Assembly (NCBI RefSeq): GCF_001278705.1
Contig: NZ_CP012600.1
Span: 4,499,864-4,563,863, forward strand
Length of the DNA: 64,000 bases
Source of the DNA: Bacillus gobiensis
GTDB taxonomy: Bacteria; Bacillota; Bacilli; Bacillales; Bacillaceae
Direction: 5' to 3'
Below the pieces are notes generated by a model. The model saw only the letters and a list, made by a program, of their open reading frames with translations. It was not told the DNA's origin and did not search any database. Shown here piece by piece: positions 9,164 through 18,512 of the stretch (position 1 is the stretch's first letter; every line of letters starts with the position of its first letter). Both the position numbers and the translations under genes were made by a program.

Positions 9164-9759
9164 AGCAGGCAGAAAGGCGGCAACAAACCATACAATTATT
9201 ACTTGAGACCACAAATCAATTGGTTCGCGAGAAAGGGTGCAATTCGGTTACGATGAAAGACATTGTGGACAGATCCGGTCTTTCCAAGGGGGCTATTTTT
9301 CATTACGTAAAAAGCAAAAACGAGATCTTTGCATGGGTCCTGCAGGAAGGACTGGATGACATTGACCAAAGGTTTACCGATCGAGTGAATAGCGGCAAAA
9401 AAGAATTTCAGGGTCCTTTAAATGAAATCACCAAACGATTCGATGAACTTCAAGATCCTGAAAGCGTGACGAACCAAATCCTTGTATATTTGCTCGCAAA
9501 AAACGGCCAGAAGGAAATTGACGAGGTGCTCGATCGGTTTTACCACCAATCTGTTCGGCTTTCCCGCCAATGGATTGCAACGGGGCAAAAACATGGCGTA
9601 ATCCCAGCTTCGGTGGATTCGAACAAAATGGGGGAGCTGTTCGTCCTCATTTCATTCGGGCTTCGGATGCGATCTTTCCTGACAGATAAAGATTCATCCT
9701 TTCACATCGATGATTTTGCTTCATTTCTTAAAGTAACGTTAAATGGAGAGAGGGGATAA
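9160..9759 (+). CDS. TetR/AcrR-family transcriptional regulator
   Basis: 199 residues with an N-terminal helix-turn-helix (residues about 10-55: TIQLLLETTNQLVREKG, then TMKDIVDRSGLSKGAIFHYVKSK, the classic TetR_N signature) and an all-helical ligand-binding C-terminal domain. TTG start at 9160, overlapping the previous stop as TTGA, with GGAGG before it. It probably represses its own operon (membrane protein, itself, DoxX protein) through the palindrome at 8660-8680 and is released by an unknown ligand. Confidence 0.9.
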   Translation: MKQAERRQQTIQLLLETTNQLVREKGCNSVTMKDIVDRSGLSKGAIFHYVKSKNEIFAWVLQEGLDDIDQRFTDRVNSGKKEFQGPLNEITKRFDELQDPESVTNQILVYLLAKNGQKEIDEVLDRFYHQSVRLSRQWIATGQKHGVIPASVDSNKMGELFVLISFGLRMRSFLTDKDSSFHIDDFASFLKVTLNGERG

Positions 9760-9762
9760 CAG

Positions 9763-10200
9763 ATGGCACCATTTATCACACTTATTTTTGCTTTTATTTT
9801 ATTATATACTGGTGGCTTACTTGGCTGGACATACATGGCTCAATGGCAGCATGCTCTTCAAGGAGCTGTAGCAGCAATGTTTTTGCTGACAGCTTCGGCT
9901 CATTGGGGGAAAAGAAGGCCGGATCTTATTCGAATGGTACCCATGATTTTCCCGCGTCCAGATTGGATTGTGACGGCAACTGGCTTGCTCGAAATCATCG
10001 GTGCTGTCTTACTTGTGATTCCATTCACTTCTACGGCAGCATCAATTAGCCTTGCAATCATGCTATTGGCCATGTTTCCGGCGAATATCCGTGCATCACG
10101 TGAAAAATTGCAGCTTGCTGGAAAAGAAGCGATGCTGATTAAAGCACGGACTCTTATTCAAATTGTTTTCTTGCTTGCTGTGATTTTAGCAGGGCTTTAG
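9763..10200 (+). CDS. DoxX-like membrane protein
   Basis: 145 residues, four membrane helices, matching the DoxX/DoxX-like family (GLLGWTYMAQWQHALQGAVAAM, later PRPDWIVTATGLLEIIGAVLLVIP, where the family's P-x-x-GxxE pattern is visible). Relatives are linked with redox balance and stress tolerance. Third gene of the TetR operon, 3 bases after the TetR stop, preceded by GAGAGGGG. Confidence 0.8.
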   Translation: MAPFITLIFAFILLYTGGLLGWTYMAQWQHALQGAVAAMFLLTASAHWGKRRPDLIRMVPMIFPRPDWIVTATGLLEIIGAVLLVIPFTSTAASISLAIMLLAMFPANIRASREKLQLAGKEAMLIKARTLIQIVFLLAVILAGL

Positions 10201-10577
10201 TGTTGGTTCGCTTTGTATCATTCCTATATAAAATTGAATACAAAGAGCTTTCAGGTATAAATATGCCTAAGAAAATGTAATGAACTTTCTTAACTTTTCC
10301 CGCGTGCTCATTACATATGGTATTTGCCGATTCGTTCTTTCAACTTCATTCAGTCCTTCGTGGATTAACCTCAAGACTGCCCTAATAATTGGTGTCTTCA
10401 TCCTCACCTTAATCAATAATATCCTCATTTTGAGCAAATAATATTAATCAAAAATCGTCTACTTCAATTACAGTTAAATTTTTATTTTTTTTTATCAAAT
10501 CGTCTAGACATAATCTTTTTTTTGTCTTATTATTTCATCTTGTGCTTAAAAAAGATTATGAAAAGGGGTGTGGGTCA
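10201..10577. other. Intergenic stretch with one possible small ORF
   Basis: AT-rich DNA between the DoxX gene and the MFS gene. It holds a possible minus-strand small ORF (next entry) and an 8-bp palindrome GTCTAGAC near 10503. I see no terminator with a clear T-run and no RNA gene. Confidence 0.4.
10267..10401 (-). CDS. Possible 44-residue small protein
   Basis: An ATG-TAG frame encoding a basic, helix-rich peptide starting MKTPIIRAVLRLIHEGL and ending KFITFS. AAGG lies five bases before the ATG. No family is recognised. Reading-frame composition looks protein-like (amphipathic helices, balanced charges), but a decayed fragment of a longer gene is equally possible. Confidence 0.3.
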   Translation of the reverse strand: MKTPIIRAVLRLIHEGLNEVERTNRQIPYVMSTREKLRKFITFS

Positions 10578-11756
10578 ATGACTCGTTTAAATTTCTCAAG
10601 AACAACTGTTTTAGCTTTCTTTATGATTAGTACATTTGCCATTGGAATGGTGGAGTATGTTGTTACAGGATTACTCACTCAATTCGCGGAAGATTTGAAT
10701 GTGGAAGTATCAACGACAGGATTACTATTGAGTGTCTATGCGATTAGTGTAGCAGTCTTTGGTCCACTCCTTCGAATGATTACGATAAAATTTCCGCCAA
10801 AGCCTTTGCTTATTGGTCTAATGGCAGTATTTATTCTGAGTAATATCATTGCTGCAACTGCGGCAAACTTTGAGATCTTATTGGTTTCTCGCTTGTTATC
10901 AGCAGCTATGCATGCGCCGTTTTTTGGCTTAACTATGTCTATAGCTTATAATATATCCGCTCCGGAGAAACGTACTAGTGCAATTGCGGCGGTTCAAGGA
11001 GGGCTTACGATTGCTGTGATGCTTGGTGTGCCATTTGGCTCTTTGTTAGGCGGAATGTTTGAATGGCGCTACGTATTCTGGTTCATTGTATTCCTGGGTG
11101 TGATTGCATTGATCGGATTGATCCTCGTCACACCGAATGAACGTCCGGCAGAAGCGCCTAATTTGAAAAAAGAACTTAGCGTCTTTAAAAATAAAAATGT
11201 CCTAATGGTCCTCGCGATCATCGTCTTTGGATTTTCCGGTGTCTTCACGGCATATACTTTTAATGAGCCAATGCTGCGAGAGTACGCAGGTTTTGGAGTT
11301 CCTGGTGTCACAGTTGGAATGTTTTGTTTTGGACTTGGTGCGGTGATTGGGAACTTCGCATCTGGCAGAATCCGGCCGAGTCTATTAACAGAGAGACTGA
11401 TGGCAGCATTAGTGATGTTAGCGATTGTCTTAGTATTGTTTACCTTCTTTCTGCAATTTACAATTTTGGCGTTTGTTATTTGCTTTTTCTTCGGAATGGG
11501 GACGTTTGGTACAACGCCGCTTCTTAACTCTAAAATTATTATTGCTGGTCGCGAGGCGCCGTCTTTATCCGGCACCATTGCCGCATCAATTTTTAATTTA
11601 GCAAACTGTATTGGAGCAACATTAGGGAGCATGTTATTGAATTTCGGCTTTAACTACACCATGATCACAATCGTTGCTGCAGGGATAATCGTGTTCGGCC
11701 TGGCACTTACGGTGCTTACGCATAAGGTAGAGGATAAGGAATTGTATGCTTCTTAA
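10578..11756 (+). CDS. MFS transporter of the AraJ/drug-efflux (DHA1) type
   Basis: About 392 residues, 12 membrane helices. The opening (MISTFAIGMVEYVVTGLL, Asp/Glu in helix 1) and the central motif with a GxxSG-like turn fit the sugar-efflux/purine-efflux branch of drug:H+ antiporter-1 proteins (AraJ, NepI, YdhP). Motif A between helices 2 and 3 is poor, as often in this branch. The substrate is unknown. AAGGGGTG stands before ATG 10578, so the 12 residues upstream in the open frame are excluded. Confidence 0.8.
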   Translation: MTRLNFSRTTVLAFFMISTFAIGMVEYVVTGLLTQFAEDLNVEVSTTGLLLSVYAISVAVFGPLLRMITIKFPPKPLLIGLMAVFILSNIIAATAANFEILLVSRLLSAAMHAPFFGLTMSIAYNISAPEKRTSAIAAVQGGLTIAVMLGVPFGSLLGGMFEWRYVFWFIVFLGVIALIGLILVTPNERPAEAPNLKKELSVFKNKNVLMVLAIIVFGFSGVFTAYTFNEPMLREYAGFGVPGVTVGMFCFGLGAVIGNFASGRIRPSLLTERLMAALVMLAIVLVLFTFFLQFTILAFVICFFFGMGTFGTTPLLNSKIIIAGREAPSLSGTIAASIFNLANCIGATLGSMLLNFGFNYTMITIVAAGIIVFGLALTVLTHKVEDKELYAS

Positions 11757-11811
11757 GCAGTTAAATAAGCTGAGCTCAATTTATTGCAGCTCAGCTTTAC
11801 ATAGATAAGCG

Positions 11812-11841
11812 CAGAATGGAGATAATATCCATTCTTTTTTT
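11812..11841 (+). terminator. Rho-independent terminator
   Basis: AGAATGGA (11813-11820) / TCCATTCT (11828-11835) followed by a T-run. A second hairpin without T-run (AAGCTGAGCT/AGCTCAGCTT, 11767-11797) lies just upstream. Confidence 0.75.
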
Positions 11842-11948
11842 ACACATTTTTTAGATATTAGCAATTTGGAACCTATAGACGCTCTTATGAATATACTTTT
11901 TTGACGTGTATAGTGGGTTCATGCCTACTTGAGCGATAGGGAGGGTTT

Positions 11949-12644
11949 ATGTTGCCGGTAACGATTTATCAAGGCAATCACCATGTTTTAAGTCCTTCAG
12001 ATATCAACATTGTCATCGACGTCATCAGAGCATTTACTGTCGCCCATTATGCTTTTCTAGAAGGTGTAAAAGAGATATTGCTGGTGCAAACGCAAAAAGA
12101 AGCTTTTCTATTGAAGGAAGAATGTCCGGAATATTTATTAACAGGGGAGGTGAAGGGCGTCGGCATCGAAGGCTTTGATTTTGATAACTCTCCAAAACGC
12201 ATCACGCAGCACCAATTGAAAGGGAAGAGCCTCGTCCAAAAAACCACAAATGGTGTCAATGCTACGTTGCGAGCATTAGCTGCCCGGCATGTTTTTGTTA
12301 CTGGTTTTACCAATGCGAAAACTACAGCGGAATATGTCAGAAGCATCTGCGGGAATCCAAATACTTCAGTGATCAATATCGTTGCTTCGCATCCGACAGG
12401 TGATGATGACCTCGCCTGTGCTGATTATATCAAAGGCATTATTTTAGATAATCAATCGATAACAGCCCCTGAAACAATTGCTAGGATCAAGAACTCTTCA
12501 GTTGCTGAGAAATTTTTTGATCGTGAAAATCCATTATTCGATGAAGAGGATATTTCCTATTGCACGAAAGAAATACCGGGTAATTTCGTGATGAGAGTGA
12601 ACCAAGAACGTAAAGTTCCAACGATTGAGAGGGTTGTAAGATGA
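11949..12644 (+). CDS. comB: 2-phosphosulfolactate phosphatase
   Basis: 231 residues of the ComB family, a Mg-dependent phosphatase that removes phosphate from 2-phosphosulfolactate to give sulfolactate. Typical segments are VIDVIRAFTVAHYAF near residue 25, TGEVKGVGIEGFDFDNSP near 65, LVQKTTNGVNA and a conserved DDLACADYIKG. In Bacillus subtilis the equivalent pair (yitC-yitD) makes the sulfolactate stored in spores. GGGAGGG precedes ATG 11949. It overlaps the next gene by 4 bp (ATGA). Confidence 0.88.
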   Translation: MLPVTIYQGNHHVLSPSDINIVIDVIRAFTVAHYAFLEGVKEILLVQTQKEAFLLKEECPEYLLTGEVKGVGIEGFDFDNSPKRITQHQLKGKSLVQKTTNGVNATLRALAARHVFVTGFTNAKTTAEYVRSICGNPNTSVINIVASHPTGDDDLACADYIKGIILDNQSITAPETIARIKNSSVAEKFFDRENPLFDEEDISYCTKEIPGNFVMRVNQERKVPTIERVVR

Positions 12645-13402
12645 AAAATTTGGCGCTTACATTGCCAGAGAGAACGAGAAAGCCGCGGCAAACGGGTTTG
12701 ACTGTTTTAATTGATAATGGATTTCCTATTCACTTTTTTAAGGATACGATCAACGGTGCGAGCGAGTTTATTGATTTTGTGAAATTTGGCTGGGGAACTT
12801 CTTTAATAACGAAAGACCTTGAGGAAAAGATTGTTTGTTTGAAAGAGAACAATGTGAAGTACTTTTTTGGCGGTACGTTATTCGAAAAATTTGTAAGCCA
12901 AAACAAAGTCGACGAATTTTACACATACTGCAGCTTGTACGGATGTGAATATATTGAAATATCGAACGGGACCTTTCCATTAACAAATAAAGAAAAGGCA
13001 CGTTATATTGCTGAATTTTCAGATCAATTTCATGTTTTCAGTGAAGTCGGCAGCAAGGACCCTATCCTATCAAATGAGCAAAGTTCTGCTGAATGGATCG
13101 AATACATTCACGAGGATATTGAAGCCGGATCACAAAAAGTAATTACGGAAACTAGAGAAAGCGGGACAGGCGGGCTGTGTTCCAATAACGGAGAAATGCG
13201 TTTAGAGATTGTGGATGACATTCTGTCGTCTCGCATTGATATGAATCAGCTGATTTTTGAAGCGCCGAACAAGACTTTACAGACAACTTTCATCAAAAAA
13301 CTTGGCCCTAATGTAAATTTGGCAAATATCGCATTTTGTGATGCAATCTCCTTAGAAACACTGAGATTAGGGTTAAGATCGGATACTTTCTATCTCTCTT
13401 GA
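12641..13402 (+). CDS. comA: Phosphosulfolactate synthase
   Basis: 253 residues of the ComA family (TIM barrel), which adds sulfite to phosphoenolpyruvate to make phosphosulfolactate. Visible family features are GLTVLIDNG, DFVKFGWGTS near residue 48, KYFFGGTLFE, YIEISNG and GLCSNNGE. It works with ComB directly upstream, the two genes being coupled by an ATGA overlap. Together they supply sulfolactate, known as a major solute of mature Bacillus spores. Confidence 0.88.
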   Translation: MKNLALTLPERTRKPRQTGLTVLIDNGFPIHFFKDTINGASEFIDFVKFGWGTSLITKDLEEKIVCLKENNVKYFFGGTLFEKFVSQNKVDEFYTYCSLYGCEYIEISNGTFPLTNKEKARYIAEFSDQFHVFSEVGSKDPILSNEQSSAEWIEYIHEDIEAGSQKVITETRESGTGGLCSNNGEMRLEIVDDILSSRIDMNQLIFEAPNKTLQTTFIKKLGPNVNLANIAFCDAISLETLRLGLRSDTFYLS

Positions 13403-13425
13403 ATCGAAGAACGAACAGACTAAAA

Positions 13426-13485
13426 GTGTTTAAAATAACTCTTGTCTGCTTCCTCTATTTAGCAAGGGAGAGTTATTTTAAACAC
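13426..13485. repeat. Perfect 17-bp inverted repeat (long hairpin)
   Basis: GTGTTTAAAATAACTCT (13426-13442) and its exact complement at 13469-13485 flank a 26-base loop. It lies between convergent genes, 24 bases after comA. There is no long T-run on the plus side and only TTTTAG on the minus side, so it may be a bidirectional terminator or an RNA hairpin with another use. Confidence 0.7.
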
Positions 13486-13500
13486 CCGCAAAAAGAAGAG

Positions 13501-13656
13501 TCACCGCGGCTTTAAGAATTGGTTAATTATCAATATACCAACAATCAAAACAGGAATAACAACAAACAATCTAATATTATCATCCAATAAATATTCACTT
13601 AAAAGAACAACAATTCCTGCATAAATTGCTAAAATTAAAGCGACTCTTTTTTTCAT
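13501..13656 (-). CDS. 51-residue membrane protein
   Basis: Encodes MKKRVALILAIYAGIVVLL, a short charged turn (SEYLLDDNIR) and a second hydrophobic stretch ending in a basic NQFLKPR tail: two membrane helices. AAAGGAG precedes the ATG. The ATG follows immediately on the TAG of the acetyltransferase gene upstream, so the two form one transcript. No family name is recognised. Confidence 0.65.
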   Translation of the reverse strand: MKKRVALILAIYAGIVVLLSEYLLDDNIRLFVVIPVLIVGILIINQFLKPR

Positions 13657-14191
13657 CTAGGTTGCTCCTTTATTATAGATCGAAGATGATTTAAATATTT
13701 GCACAAACTTGTCATCAGTTTTAAATTCTTCGTAACTCCCTTGTGTATATTCGTTAATTATAGAACGCCAAAAAATTTGAGCATTCTTATTTTTACGCTC
13801 TTGAGAAACTTCCCATTTACCTGGAAGCTTATTGAAAAGCTCAAAAGCAGTAGCTTTTCCAATTCCTTTTCTTCTCCACTTTCTCATAATGAAGAATTCT
13901 GCTATTGAGTGAGTAATATCTTTTCGATTTAAACATGATACGCTATTTACTAATACAAAACCTGCTAATTTGTTATTTACTTTCAAACAAATATGGGATT
14001 CTGCCTTCATCTTTTCCTTGCGGCGTCCAATAATGGTCAAGGTACACATACTCAAACACTCCGAAACTGTTTGAATCATTGCCAGTAAACTCGCTTCTAT
14101 CATAGGCATAAAGATTAAGTAAATTCCGAAGAATTCCCTTGGCATCATATTCAGCCTCAACGATTTTCAAGTTAAAATGTCTCTCATTCAT
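13657..14191 (-). pseudogene. GNAT acetyltransferase, frameshifted
   Basis: The N-terminal half (MNERHFNLKIVEAEYDAKG ... LDHYWTPQGKDEGRIPY) is in one frame from 14191. The C-terminal half (KVNNKLAGFVLVNS ... RRKGIGKATAFELF ... QIFWRSII) is in the next frame to 13657. The acetyl-CoA loop RRKGIGKA is intact. The frames meet around 13975-14000 within a TTTG-rich stretch, so a single base indel or a sequencing error explains it. Such short GNATs resemble aminoglycoside- or YkwB-like acetyltransferases; the substrate is unknown. Confidence 0.7.
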
Positions 14192-14247
14192 AGATTGTCA
14201 CATCCAACATAGTTAATAACACGTACATTTTAACATAAAAATCCATG

Positions 14248-14277
14248 AAAAAACTCACTCCTATAGCGGGAGTGAGT
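14248..14277 (-). terminator. Terminator of the minus-strand YitT gene
   Basis: ACTCACTCC (14253-14261) / GGAGTGAGT (14269-14277) with a T-run on the minus strand from 14252 downwards. Confidence 0.75.
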
Positions 14278-14284
14278 GAATTAT

Positions 14285-14914
14285 TTACTTTCTAAACCGG
14301 TAAATGGGAGCAGCAATAGGAAGCGATTTAAAGCGGTATTGATAGATGATATCAATGATTCTGGTGGAGATGAATTGGCAAAGAAGCGCTTGAATTACAA
14401 TTTCCCATGCGATTACAGAGGCGGTAACCATAAAAATTACACAGTTCATTATAAGTAAGATCGTACCGGGATTTCCGCTTCGATAGATCGAAATCATTAG
14501 AGCAAGCGCTCCAAAGCCTCCGTTCGAAATTTTGTATTTATATAAGAGACCGATTCCAAGACCTAACAAAACCGCTCCGCCGGCTAAATCAAGCCAAAGA
14601 TTTGACGAGAATTCAGTAAAAATGATATCGAAAACCATGACCGATGCAGAAGTAACTGTAATCGAAGCGAGTGTTCCGACAAAAGTTCGTACCTCCAGCC
14701 ATTTTACTGCGGTGAAGAGCATTGAGACATTTACAGCCCAGACTGATAATCCATGAGGAATATGAAATAAATAATTCAGTAAAACAGCTATGCCTGCTGC
14801 TCCGCCTGTTGGAATGTCATGTGGAAATAAAAATAAGGACATGGCCAAGCCTTGCAATAGTCCTCCAGCTAAAATGATCAATGTAATTTTTACTTTCATC
14901 AGCCATCCTGTCAT
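14285..14914 (-). CDS. YitT/YczE-type membrane protein
   Basis: 209 residues with five to six membrane helices. The pattern ALGVxLF...[22 protein letters not shown] followed by [22 protein letters not shown] fits the YitT membrane domain (DUF161 repeats). The cytoplasmic DUF2179 domain found at the C-terminus of full-length YitT proteins is missing, so this is the short form. Function is not established for the family. AAAGGAG lies 12 bases before ATG 14914. Confidence 0.75.
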   Translation of the reverse strand: MTGWLMKVKITLIILAGGLLQGLAMSLFLFPHDIPTGGAAGIAVLLNYLFHIPHGLSVWAVNVSMLFTAVKWLEVRTFVGTLASITVTSASVMVFDIIFTEFSSNLWLDLAGGAVLLGLGIGLLYKYKISNGGFGALALMISIYRSGNPGTILLIMNCVIFMVTASVIAWEIVIQALLCQFISTRIIDIIYQYRFKSLPIAAPIYRFRK

Positions 14915-15065
14915 GAACGATAAAGACTCCTTTAATAATACTTGGATGCAGAACTCGTCCCACTGCTTTTATTTTATGAAGGCGGCTATATATAAATGAC
15001 ATGAAATGAAAAGATGGTTCAGTGATATCTACAGAACCATCATCATAAATTGGCTGCTGTATTCG

Positions 15066-16334
15066 CTAGCTTTCTTCAGCGGGCTGCAAAGCATTACCTG
15101 GAATCTTTTGCTTCCCTTTTTCTGCAGGTTCTTCATCATCCTTTTTCGCATGTATCATGGTGAGAGCCAGAATACCGACAAGCAGCGTCAAACCTGCAAT
15201 AGATAAAAACATTCCTGTTCGCGACCATTCCATTAATCGTCCAAAAATCGGAGGTCCGATCGCGACACCTAAAAATCGTACGGATCCGTATAATGAAGTG
15301 ACAAAGCCTCTCCTTTCTTTTCCTACGGCACCGGTAATAAAGCTATTGATGCAAGGGAGCACAATACCTGTTCCAATACAGCTTAATGCGAGAATACTGA
15401 TAAAAAGTACAAGCTGCTCAAAAAAATTTAATGCAACATACGAAATCGTCATCATTACCATGCCTAGAACGATCAATTTTTTCATCAATGCTTGATTTTT
15501 GCCGATTTTGCTGCCGGTAATATAAGAAGTCACGCACATGACCAATAAGGGGATCGCAAGAATAAGCCCTTTAAATACACCATCCCTGTCATACGTTTTT
15601 TCCAATACATCTGATAAATAAAACAGGATGCCGAATAATGTAAATAAGCATGTTGCGCCAGCTAAATAGGTGGAGAAAAGCCATCTGCCCTCTTGCTTAA
15701 AAACACTCACCATTCCTTTTGCGTATTTTCCGATTGGAGGCGGCTCTTTTTCTTTCTTCTTTTCCTTAATAAAAATCCAAGCCAATAATACTGAAATGAT
15801 ACAAAAAGCAGGAAATGCAAAAAAAGCTCCATACCAAACAAGTAAAGCTATAAGAGAACCGATAATTGGAGAAAGAACTTTCCCCATCCCGTTCGACGCC
15901 TCGACAATCCCGAGCACTCTGCTTTCTTCAGATCCTTTAAACAGATCAGCTGAAAGGGTCATTGCGATTGGTCCTGTGCCTGCAGCCCCAAGTCCCTGAA
16001 GAGCCCGCCCTGCCATAATCCAAGGAAAGGCATTGTTAAAAAAACCGGCGGCAAAACCGGCTAACAACCCGCCTATTCCATAAAGAATTAAGCAAGGAAT
16101 AATAATGATTTTTCGGGAAAAGCGATCGGCCAAATAGCCAACAATGGGAATGAAGGCTGCCGCGGTTATCGAAAACACTGTTATGACGAGACTGACTTGA
16201 AATTGTGATAATTGCAATTCAGATTTCATTTGGGGCAATATTGGAATCAGCATTGAATTGCCAAGTGTTAATATCAGAGGTATTGAACCAATTGCAACAA
16301 TCGTCATGGCGTTATTGCGTTTTGTTTGCGTCAT
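15066..16334 (-). CDS. MFS multidrug/siderophore-type exporter
   Basis: About 422 residues, 12 helices. Motif A appears as [15 protein letters not shown] near residue 66 and motif C as [16 protein letters not shown] in helix 5, which marks drug:H+ antiporters. The sequence recalls the Bacillus YmfD group of bacillibactin exporters, but no siderophore genes are nearby. GGAGG at about 16345-16349 could serve either TTG 16337 or ATG 16334; I give the ATG. Confidence 0.8.
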   Translation of the reverse strand: MTQTKRNNAMTIVAIGSIPLILTLGNSMLIPILPQMKSELQLSQFQVSLVITVFSITAAAFIPIVGYLADRFSRKIIIIPCLILYGIGGLLAGFAAGFFNNAFPWIMAGRALQGLGAAGTGPIAMTLSADLFKGSEESRVLGIVEASNGMGKVLSPIIGSLIALLVWYGAFFAFPAFCIISVLLAWIFIKEKKKEKEPPPIGKYAKGMVSVFKQEGRWLFSTYLAGATCLFTLFGILFYLSDVLEKTYDRDGVFKGLILAIPLLVMCVTSYITGSKIGKNQALMKKLIVLGMVMMTISYVALNFFEQLVLFISILALSCIGTGIVLPCINSFITGAVGKERRGFVTSLYGSVRFLGVAIGPPIFGRLMEWSRTGMFLSIAGLTLLVGILALTMIHAKKDDEEPAEKGKQKIPGNALQPAEES

Positions 16335-16605
16335 CAAAAAAGCTCCTCCTTTTCATGTGTTAGAATGTCCTCGGTTTGGCTGTTTATTCAAGGTTGAAGA
16401 AAAATTGCATAATGGAAAATCCTTTTCAAATAATAATCCAACGGAAATCGAAATCTGAATCACAGTGACATTTTACCCACTCCATTAGTATGAGAAAAAC
16501 ATTTCCGAAATCTTTATGTAAAAATAAATTTATATTTTCCACAAACAAGCTTAATTTTTTATCTTTATTCTTATATTTGGTATCACAAGCAGGGAGGATT
16601 CAGTG

Positions 16606-18252
16606 ATGAAATTAAGTAAAAAGGTAATGGGAATTACATTGGCTGGCAGTTTAGCTATAGGATCACTTGGCTTTGGAAGCAGTGATGAAAAAGTAGAGGC
16701 TAAGAAAGATCCACAACAAGCGAAAAATGTCATCGTTCTGGTTATGGATGGAGTAAGTTCAAGTACAACAACGCTCGCTCGTTGGTATAAGGGAGAGCCG
16801 CTTGCGATGGACGGAATTCTAACAGGAGGAGTTCGTACATATTCAGCAGAGTCAGCAATTACTGATTCAGCTCCTGCAGGAACGGCGCTTGCAACAGGGA
16901 ATAAATCAAATGATAAATTGGTAGGCGTATTACCGGAAACAGTAACAAGTCCGGGAGTGGATCCTTCATTGGCGGACAACCCGTTAAAACCCGTGGCTAA
17001 TGTACTTGAAGGTGCGAAAACAAGCAAAAAAGCGACAGGAATTATCTCAACTTCTGAAATTCAGCATGCCACACCTGCCGGATTTTCAGCTCATGCGACC
17101 CACCGCAGTCAATATGACAATATCGCTGAACAGCAGGTTTATCAAGGAATGGATGTTGTATTGGGAGGCGGAAAAGACTCCTTTACGACAGGATCAGCCA
17201 AAAACAATCGAAAAGACGGAGAAGACTTAACAAAAGTCATTGAGAGCAAGGATTACGATTTCGTCGATACGCGTGACGAATTGTTGAAATCAAAATCCAG
17301 CAAATTATGGGGGGCTTTTGCACCCGCAGAATTGGCTTACGATCTAGATCGTCCTCAAACGAAGCCTAATGAACCAACGCTTGCTGAAATGACGAAAAAA
17401 GGGATCTCTACTCTTTCTAAGGATAAAGATGGATTCTTCTTATTTGTAGAAGGAAGTAAGCCGGATTGGGCAGCACATGCAAACGATCCGGTCGGAATGA
17501 TCAGTGATGTCCTTGCTTATGATGCAGCGGTAAAGGAAGCTTTGGATTATGCTAAAAAAGATAAAAATACGATGGTAATTGCTGTTTCTGATCATGGAAA
17601 TAGCGGGATTTCAATTGGAAACCAAAATACGTCAAAGTCTTATCCTTCTACACCTGTTTCAGCATATGTAGATCCTTTGAAGAAGGCAGAAATGACTCTA
17701 GAAGGAGCTTTGAAACAGCTTAAGCCTGACAAATCGAATGCTCTTGAAGTTGCAGCACTCTATGGAATCGATCACCCTTCAGCAGAAGAAAGAAAAGCGA
17801 TTGAAGAATCTTCTGACTTAGGAAAAACGCTCGTACAGCTATTAGCTGCTCGTGCTAACATTGGCTTTACTACCGGAGGACATACAGGTGAAGATTTGTT
17901 CTTGTATTCATACGGACCAGGAAAGCCTGAGGGACTTGTTCAAAATACCGACATCGCTCATACAGTAGCCGGAGCTTTAGGCTTTGACTTAAAGAAACTG
18001 GACAAGCAGTTATTCGTTGACGCAGAAAAAGCGTTCAAAGAAATTGGAGCGAAAGTAAGCATCGATTCCTCTGATTCGCAAAATCCGGTTTTAGTTGTTA
18101 AAAAAGACAAAAAAGAAGCGAAACTTCCAGTAAACAAAAATATCGTCACTGTGAATGGAAAAGACCGGGAGCTTAACAGTGTAACGGTTCAATCCAACGG
18201 CAAGTTCTATGTATCCAAAGAAGCAGTTGAGCTTGTTAAAAAAGGAAGGTAA
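16606..18252 (+). CDS. Alkaline phosphatase (PhoA family), secreted
   Basis: 548 residues. A signal peptide (KKVMGITLAGSLAIGSLGFG) is followed by the catalytic domain. VLVMDGVSSS near residue 45 holds the first metal-binding Asp. TDSAPAGTALATG around residue 85 holds the nucleophile Ser. Later come the metal ligands EGSKPDWAAHAND, SDHG and TGGHTGED. A C-terminal tail of about 70 residues (after residue 480) resembles a stalk or copper-amine-oxidase-like repeat rather than the core enzyme. It releases phosphate from organic esters outside the cell. GGAGG precedes GTG-ATG at 16603-16608; ATG chosen. I could not find a convincing Pho box. Confidence 0.88.
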   Translation: MKLSKKVMGITLAGSLAIGSLGFGSSDEKVEAKKDPQQAKNVIVLVMDGVSSSTTTLARWYKGEPLAMDGILTGGVRTYSAESAITDSAPAGTALATGNKSNDKLVGVLPETVTSPGVDPSLADNPLKPVANVLEGAKTSKKATGIISTSEIQHATPAGFSAHATHRSQYDNIAEQQVYQGMDVVLGGGKDSFTTGSAKNNRKDGEDLTKVIESKDYDFVDTRDELLKSKSSKLWGAFAPAELAYDLDRPQTKPNEPTLAEMTKKGISTLSKDKDGFFLFVEGSKPDWAAHANDPVGMISDVLAYDAAVKEALDYAKKDKNTMVIAVSDHGNSGISIGNQNTSKSYPSTPVSAYVDPLKKAEMTLEGALKQLKPDKSNALEVAALYGIDHPSAEERKAIEESSDLGKTLVQLLAARANIGFTTGGHTGEDLFLYSYGPGKPEGLVQNTDIAHTVAGALGFDLKKLDKQLFVDAEKAFKEIGAKVSIDSSDSQNPVLVVKKDKKEAKLPVNKNIVTVNGKDRELNSVTVQSNGKFYVSKEAVELVKKGR

Positions 18253-18263
18253 TTTGGTTTTGT

Positions 18264-18299
18264 CCCCCCATTTTAGTTGAAATGGGGGGCATTTTTTTT
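18264..18299 (+). terminator. Strong rho-independent terminator
   Basis: CCCCCCATTT / AAATGGGGGG stem with a 6-base loop and a T8 tail, after the alkaline phosphatase gene. Confidence 0.9.
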
Positions 18300-18434
18300 G
18301 GATGTAGGTTGACTTTTAAACCATCAATATTAAAATTCTCCTCTATTAGACCACAGTTTACTTTCACTTCTATTGTGCGGCTATGAAGCCTTCTCTTTCC
18401 TAATCTTAATCATTTTATCTTCAAGAACTATTTA

Positions 18435-18482
18435 AAAACCGAATAAAATATTGTTTTTATCATACTATATTTCGTTTATAAT
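18435..18482 (+). promoter_or_regulatory. purT promoter with candidate PurR boxes
   Basis: TATAAT lies at 18477-18482. A PurBox-like AAAACCGAATAAA (18435-18447) and an inverted partner around TTCG (18471-18474) flank it, separated by about 19 bp. Bacillus PurR recognises AWWWCCGAACWWT in inverted pairs with a slightly shorter gap. The first match is 11 of 13, the second weaker. Confidence 0.4.
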
Positions 18483-18512
18483 GGCAGTGTATATGTCTGG
18501 AGGGTTAATGAT

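Noticed and set aside
10502..10509. GTCTAGAC palindrome upstream of the MFS gene as an operator
   Set aside because: Only 8 bp, no second copy and no neighbouring regulator; too weak to call.
16450..16600. Pho box before the alkaline phosphatase gene
   Set aside because: Only isolated TTTACC or TTTCCACA words were found, without an 11-bp period.
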